A stretch of DNA of 7,507 nt from Novosphingobium sp. (GTDB lineage Bacteria > Pseudomonadota > Alphaproteobacteria > Sphingomonadales > Sphingomonadaceae). A program made the translations under genes and the position numbers. Within the stretch, counting starts at the first letter, position 1. Each line of letters begins with the position of its first letter. Location of the stretch: contig JAIXYF010000036.1 of NCBI GenBank assembly GCA_027490345.1, positions 1 to 7,507 of the forward strand. Reading direction: 5' to 3'. Shown here one piece after another: positions 5,514 to 7,507 of the stretch. A model generated the notes under the pieces. The model saw only the letters and a list, made by a program, of their open reading frames with translations, searched no databases and was not told the origin of the DNA.

Positions 5514-7040
5514 CTATCGCATCCAAACCCGCCGTTCACCCTCCAGAGCAATCGCCCCGCTCGTGCCCACCGGCTCCGCCGCGCCGTCCATGAAGAACGC
5601 ACATAGGCCCGCATCCGCCACATCGATATGGCACAGCGTGCGCTTGCCCGCGGGCGTGCGCGCGATCACCACGCCGCTGGATGGCGCGCCGTCGCGGCCA
5701 TGGAACACGGTATAGCTCTCCACCGTCGCCGGTCCGGTATAGTCCTTCTCCAACTCCGGGATCGGTCCGCGCGCTGCGTCCGCTTCGGCCTGATAATCGA
5801 AGTCCTGCGGGAATTGCGCCGCGGCAATAGGCTGGCGCGAAACCACGATGCAGTGGTTGTCGGTCGCATAGCCGCCATTGGCAAACAGGAACCCGGTCTG
5901 GCCGTCCCCGCTGCGCAGGCGCTGGGCCATCGAGACGACCGCGTGGCTCATGTAATTGGCGATGGGGCCGCCGCCGAAGGTCAGGCCGCCGAACACGGTG
6001 GCGGGCCGCTCCACCGGCCAGCCGATCACGCGCCGCGCCATCTTGGGCACGCAGGGGAAGCAGCTGTAAAGCTCGACATGGTCGAAGTCCGCCACCGTCA
6101 TTTGGTTCAGCTCCAGCGTCCGGCGGATCGCGGTGTCCATGCTGGATGAACGGTCATAGCGGTCGCGGCGCAAGATGCTGGGATCTTCCTTGGCCGCCGC
6201 GCCCATGCCGACATAGATCAGCCGCTCATCGGGAATCCCGCGCCGCCGCGCTTCGGCCAGGCTGGCGACGATAAAGCCCGCGCCCTGATTGACCGAGGAA
6301 TTGGCGACGGTTAGCTTGGTATAGGGAAAAGCCAGCGGCCGATTGGCGGGGCCGGGGGTGAGGATGTCCTGCGCGCTCACGGCCTTCCTGATCCACGCGC
6401 CTTCATTGGCGGCGGCAACTTCGCTCATCCCCGCCCAGATCGCGCCGCTTTCGGCCTGCGCCTCCGCCAATGTCTGGCCATAGGCTGCGCGGCCTGCGTT
6501 CTCGTAGATCGGATAGACATCAACCGGCGCGGTCAGCCCATGCGCCTGCGCGTATGTCGGATCGCGGCGGGTGGAGACATTGCGGACGGCGTTATAGCTC
6601 TTGTCCTCGCCCTGCCCGCCTTGCTGGGCTGCCGCCAGCTTGGCAAGGCCAGCGGCGGTGCGCAGCGCCTCTGCGCCCACCACGGCGGCAAGCCTGATTT
6701 CGCCCGCGCCGATGCGGTTGGCCGCTTCGTTGAGCAGGCGGATCGGCGTATCGCCGTGCGGCGCTTCGGATTGGTAGTTGACCGCCGGGTTCGCGCCGAT
6801 GGCACTCGCGACACGATCACACAAGTTGCCGAGGTGCCGGAAGCTGATCTGATCAACGATGGCAAGGCTGCCAAGATCAGCCAGCAGGTTCCCGCACCCC
6901 GCATCCGCTTCGGCAAGGCGCAGCGCGGCGGCCATCAACCCCGGCGGATCAAGGCCAAGCTGCGGGTCTTCGGGCCGGTCGTTGCATTGGCCGACACCGA
7001 TGATGACGGGAATGCGTTCGGGATCGGTCATCAGGCTCAT
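5514..7040 (-). CDS. Thiolase-like protein with extra C-terminal domain (TLP1-type), catalytic residues absent
   Basis: A 508-residue protein with the thiolase fold: opening PVIIGVGQ (11-18), an EIRLAAVVGAEALRTA segment (114-129), then a C-terminal thiolase half with GGLTFGGGPIANY (351-363) and GFLFANGGYATDNH (383-396). About 100 residues beyond this (410-505) form an additional domain, matching the arrangement of Mycobacterium smegmatis thiolase-like protein type 1. The classical catalytic elements are not visible: the Cys nucleophile region reads NYQSEAPHGDTP (88-99), GHP is replaced by GGGP (356-359) and the CxG loop by ANGG (387-390). It is often annotated acetyl-CoA acetyltransferase, but thiolysis is doubtful; acyl-CoA binding or another carbon-carbon-bond reaction is possible. 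ATG 7040 overlaps the preceding gene's stop as ATGA, with GGAGAG 6 bases upstream, indicating translational coupling to the CoA transferase. Confidence 0.88.
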   Translation of the reverse strand: MSLMTDPERIPVIIGVGQCNDRPEDPQLGLDPPGLMAAALRLAEADAGCGNLLADLGSLAIVDQISFRHLGNLCDRVASAIGANPAVNYQSEAPHGDTPIRLLNEAANRIGAGEIRLAAVVGAEALRTAAGLAKLAAAQQGGQGEDKSYNAVRNVSTRRDPTYAQAHGLTAPVDVYPIYENAGRAAYGQTLAEAQAESGAIWAGMSEVAAANEGAWIRKAVSAQDILTPGPANRPLAFPYTKLTVANSSVNQGAGFIVASLAEARRRGIPDERLIYVGMGAAAKEDPSILRRDRYDRSSSMDTAIRRTLELNQMTVADFDHVELYSCFPCVPKMARRVIGWPVERPATVFGGLTFGGGPIANYMSHAVVSMAQRLRSGDGQTGFLFANGGYATDNHCIVVSRQPIAAAQFPQDFDYQAEADAARGPIPELEKDYTGPATVESYTVFHGRDGAPSSGVVIARTPAGKRTLCHIDVADAGLCAFFMDGAAEPVGTSGAIALEGERRVWMR

Positions 7041-7507
7041 CGGGCACTCTCCAGATAGGATTTGGTGGCAACCATCGTGCGGATTTTTTCCGGCACGGTT
7101 TCCAGCACGCCTTCGGCTTCCAGCCGGGCGCATTCGTCTTCGTCCAGCCCTAGCCAGTCCTGCATCACGGCGTAAGTGTCCTGGCACATGAGCGGGGCTG
7201 GGCGGGCAGCGGCATCGGGGATGGAATCCCAGATCGCGGGGCGGCGCTCCGCAGTCATGGGCTCGGGCAGCAGTTCGTGCGGCTCCTCGCGGAACAGGCC
7301 GCGCGTGGTGTAATAAGGGTGACCCGCCATCTCTGCCGCGCGGAGCATGGGCGCGGCAGGCACCCCGGCAGCCTGCAGCACCTCTGCCGCGGAATGGGCG
7401 TCCCGCTCTGCTAGCCATTCGGCAAGGCTGGCGCTGCCGATCACCGCGCAAAGGCGCTCAAGGTCGGCTTCATCGCGCGGGGTGACGACGCACCATTGGT
7501 CTTCTCC
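7037..7507 (-). CDS. CaiB/BaiF-type (family III) CoA transferase, C-terminal part (5' end outside window)
   Basis: Only the last 156 residues are in the window; the frame is open to the right edge, with no start codon needing to be assumed. The visible part fits the C-terminal region of family III CoA transferases: an initial GEDQWCVV, then the helix SAAEVLQAAGVPAAPMLRAAEM, the HPYYTTRGLF turn, and a closing APLMCQDTYAVMQDWLGLDEDECARLEAEGV segment equivalent to the usual 'lGEHT...LLGLsdeeIaaL' ending. The catalytic Asp of the family lies in the N-terminal part and cannot be checked. Family members move CoA between carboxylic acids, so the role may be activation of a substrate acid. Its stop overlaps the start of the thiolase-like gene by four bases. 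Some family members are double-length fusions; that cannot be excluded here. Confidence 0.88.
   Translation of the reverse strand, partial: GEDQWCVVTPRDEADLERLCAVIGSASLAEWLAERDAHSAAEVLQAAGVPAAPMLRAAEMAGHPYYTTRGLFREEPHELLPEPMTAERRPAIWDSIPDAAARPAPLMCQDTYAVMQDWLGLDEDECARLEAEGVLETVPEKIRTMVATKSYLESAR

Noticed and set aside
7041..7451. In-frame N-terminal extension of the thiolase-like protein to 645 residues
   Set aside because: The extension runs over the CoA transferase in another frame and is Arg/Gly/Pro-rich with no domain. The ATG at 7040 has a good ribosome site and the protein there begins as thiolases do.
1..7507. tRNA, rRNA, CRISPR array, insertion sequence or attachment site
   Set aside because: No direct-repeat array, transposase-like protein, tRNA-like cloverleaf or terminal inverted repeat pair was seen. 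The window is almost fully coding.

Overview
This GC-rich window with dense, overlapping gene starts looks like a catabolic gene region of an alphaproteobacterium, most likely a sphingomonad such as Novosphingobium or Sphingobium. That placement rests on base composition, gene content and the combination of families (P450, split acyl-CoA dehydrogenases, ThuA-like protein, LuxR regulator, SDR, thiolase-like protein, CoA transferase). It is inference, because no phylogenetic marker is present.

Left block, plus strand: the C-terminal half of a cytochrome P450 (1-584), a short 343-residue acyl-CoA dehydrogenase subunit that starts inside the P450 stop codon (581-1612), a ThuA-like protein (1640-2377) and a second, 406-residue acyl-CoA dehydrogenase (2403-3623). 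Gaps of -4, 27 and 25 bases make this one probable operon. The two dehydrogenases carry complementary halves of the usual FAD-binding motifs, as expected of heteromeric enzymes that dehydrogenate bulky acyl-CoAs such as steroid side-chain or ring thioesters.

Middle: a 195-base intergenic stretch (3624-3818) is packed with four inverted repeats, two of which are mutually exclusive. It leads into a LuxR-type regulator (3819-4589) whose N-terminal domain resembles an autoinducer-binding domain with altered ligand-pocket positions. A perfect hairpin with A- and T-tracts on its two sides (4617-4645) ends this block and also serves the converging minus-strand genes.

Right block, minus strand, transcribed right to left: the C-terminal part of a CaiB/BaiF-type CoA transferase (7037-7507, running off the window), a 508-residue thiolase-like protein with an extra C-terminal domain and no visible thiolase catalytic residues (5514-7040, ATGA overlap with the CoA transferase), and, after 81 bases, a classical short-chain dehydrogenase (4650-5432).

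Together the genes fit catabolism of a hydrophobic, possibly terpenoid or steroid, substrate: oxygenation (P450), CoA activation by transfer (CaiB), alpha-beta dehydrogenation (acyl-CoA dehydrogenases), alcohol/ketone interconversion (SDR) and a carbon-carbon-bond or CoA-ester handling step (thiolase-like protein), with a resident regulator. The substrate cannot be read from this window. The least explained elements are the ThuA-like protein between two dehydrogenase subunits, the residue-depleted thiolase coupled to a CoA transferase, the modified LuxR sensor and the structured intergenic region.
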